A stretch of DNA of 64,000 nt from Lysinibacillus macroides. Its GTDB lineage: Bacteria; Bacillota; Bacilli; Bacillales_A; Planococcaceae. This document shows positions 62,778-64,000 of the stretch, one piece after another. Numbering within the stretch: position 1 is the stretch's first letter; each line of letters starts with the position of its first letter. The notes beneath the pieces were generated by a model, which made no database searches, was not told where the DNA came from, and saw only the letters and a program-made list of their open reading frames with translations. The stretch spans positions 350,489-414,488 of the forward strand of contig NZ_LGCI01000010.1 in assembly GCF_001281525.1 (NCBI RefSeq), read 5' to 3'. Position numbers and translations under genes: made by a program.

Positions 62778-64000
62778 TTGCAAGAGATAGCAAAAGATAC
62801 AACGAAAAAACGGGATTGGCAACGCTTTATCCAGTTAGTCAAACAGGCGGAGCCACCTATTTGGCTACTCGTCATTGCTTTAGTGATGAGTTTAGCAACA
62901 ACGGGCGTCGGCTTTATCGTACCGTTATTTACAAAACAATTAGTAGATGGCTTTTCCTTAGCATCCCTTAATTATTGGCAAATAGTAATACTTGGTGTTG
63001 CCTTTATTGCACAGGCTATAGCTAGTGGCTTATCTATTTACTATTTAAATCGAGTTGGACATCATGTTGTGGCAAAATTACGTGACCAGCTATGGCGAAA
63101 GCTGTTGCATTTACCAATCCCCTATTATGATGAACATGATACTGGTGAAACATTGAGCCGTGTTACGAATGACACGGCCGTTGTGAAAGAGCTTATAACA
63201 GAGCATTTAGCAAACTGTTTATCTGGCGTTATCTCCATAATAGGTTCTATTATCATTCTTCTATTTTTAGATTGGAAAATGACATTAGTCATGCTGATTG
63301 CCGTACCACTGGCTATGGTGATCTTAATGTTGTTAGGGCGACGCATGTTTGTGATTTCAAAAGGAATGCAAGATGAAACAGCAAAATTTACGTCTGTATT
63401 AAATCAAGTTTTACCTGAAACGCGCCTAGTCAAGGCTTCAAATGCTGAGCAAATTGAATATGAGCATGGAAAAAAGGGCATTACGAATCTCTTTACATTT
63501 GGCTTAAAAGAAGCAAAAATTCATGCACTGATTTCCCCGCTGATTTCATTCGTTCTGATGTCTGTGCTTGTAGCTATTATTGGCTATGGTGGTGTCCGTG
63601 TTTCCTCTGGAGAGCTGACGGCTGGCGATATGGTAGCATTTATTTTATATTTAATCCAAATCATTATGCCGATGACACAATTGACGATGTTCTTTACCCA
63701 ACTCCAAAAAGCAATGGGGGCTACAGAACGAATTAGTGCATTACTTGAATACGAGGAAGAACATATTGAAGAAGGCTTAACTGTAGAAAAAGTAGACCAA
63801 CCCATTTATGTTAAAAATGTTGACTTTTCTTATGGTGAAGAGCCTATTTTATCCGATATTAACTTCACAATTGAGCCAGGCAAAGTAACAGCCATCGTAG
63901 GACCAAGTGGTGGCGGTAAAACAACCACATTTTCTTTGCTAGAACGATACTATCAGCCTACGAACGGCAGTATCACACTAGGAGATACACCAATCGAAAC
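62778..64000 (+). CDS. bmrA: BmrA-like multidrug ABC exporter, 3' end outside window
   Basis: A half-transporter with fused membrane and ATPase parts; 407 residues are visible and the frame is open at the right edge. Six membrane spans (about residues 20-300) are followed by the nucleotide-binding domain with Walker A VGPSGGGKTTT. The segment SSGELTAGDMVAFILYL, then QLQKAMGATERI, is nearly that of B. subtilis BmrA, which exports dyes, doxorubicin and cervimycin. The start is TTG with AAAGGAGG nine bases upstream. It lies directly beside the decayed IS3 element. Confidence 0.92.
   Translation, partial: MQEIAKDTTKKRDWQRFIQLVKQAEPPIWLLVIALVMSLATTGVGFIVPLFTKQLVDGFSLASLNYWQIVILGVAFIAQAIASGLSIYYLNRVGHHVVAKLRDQLWRKLLHLPIPYYDEHDTGETLSRVTNDTAVVKELITEHLANCLSGVISIIGSIIILLFLDWKMTLVMLIAVPLAMVILMLLGRRMFVISKGMQDETAKFTSVLNQVLPETRLVKASNAEQIEYEHGKKGITNLFTFGLKEAKIHALISPLISFVLMSVLVAIIGYGGVRVSSGELTAGDMVAFILYLIQIIMPMTQLTMFFTQLQKAMGATERISALLEYEEEHIEEGLTVEKVDQPIYVKNVDFSYGEEPILSDINFTIEPGKVTAIVGPSGGGKTTTFSLLERYYQPTNGSITLGDTPIE

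Overview
The window looks like a chromosome segment of a low-GC, spore-forming Bacillales bacterium close to Lysinibacillus (the old Bacillus sphaericus group). This is inferred from the gene order dnaD-nth-ypoC-ponA-recU and the rnpB/gpsB/mrfAB neighbourhood shared with Bacillus subtilis, from the CotA spore-coat laccase and double dynamin, and from strong Shine-Dalgarno sequences with many TTG/GTG starts. No tRNA, rRNA or CRISPR array was seen.

Layout: 1-5.5 kb holds the end of a SAICAR-synthase-like gene, a YIP1 membrane protein, NAD(P)-malic enzyme, an MBL hydrolase, a two-gene membrane/secreted cassette and an array of 21-bp repeats. 5.5-17.4 kb holds a thiosulfate-type sulfurtransferase, DynA, a lone ResC/CcsA, a GHKL/LytTR two-component system with a possible coupled small peptide, a tiny gene under a Fur-type operator, a CheX-like protein, a ba3 cytochrome oxidase (subunits IIa-II-I) and the stump of an M32 carboxypeptidase. 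17.5-31.2 kb is one 16-gene ethanolamine-utilisation microcompartment operon, transcribed right to left: eutW, eutV, eutH, eutS, eutP, eutA, eutB, eutC, eutL, eutE, eutM, two pduL copies, eutN, a second BMC-H shell gene and a malate dehydrogenase. 31.5-53.4 kb is mostly conserved housekeeping: a DinG-type helicase, YpsC methyltransferase, a PAS-GGDEF-EAL protein, RNase P RNA, gpsB, mrfB and mrfA, yppE, recU, ponA, ypoC, nth, dnaD, asnS, aspB, ypmB and a TPR-GGDEF protein. 53.6-62.6 kb runs from cotA into a mobile-element-rich segment: an IS3 remnant, two full-length IS4-type elements with target duplications, a serine-resolvase pseudogene, a decayed IS3 element and two orphan genes. The window ends inside a BmrA-like multidrug ABC exporter.

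How the parts work together: in the eut operon EutH imports ethanolamine, EutBC (kept active by EutA) splits it to acetaldehyde and ammonia inside a shell of EutS/L/M/N and BMC-H proteins, EutE makes acetyl-CoA plus NADH, and PduL makes acetyl phosphate. The usual NADH-recycling alcohol dehydrogenase EutG is not present; a malate dehydrogenase is the last, translationally coupled gene and could take that role. EutW/EutV would control the operon by antitermination at the terminator between eutV and eutH.

The most unusual items are the eut variant with malate dehydrogenase and twin PduL, the Fur-operator 29-residue membrane peptide, the 43-residue ORF overlapping the LytTR regulator gene, the 21-bp-phase intergenic repeats found at two sites 41 kb apart, and the mrfAB operon split by 1.3 kb of recombination debris. 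All functional statements come from reading motifs and gene order; no database search was run.
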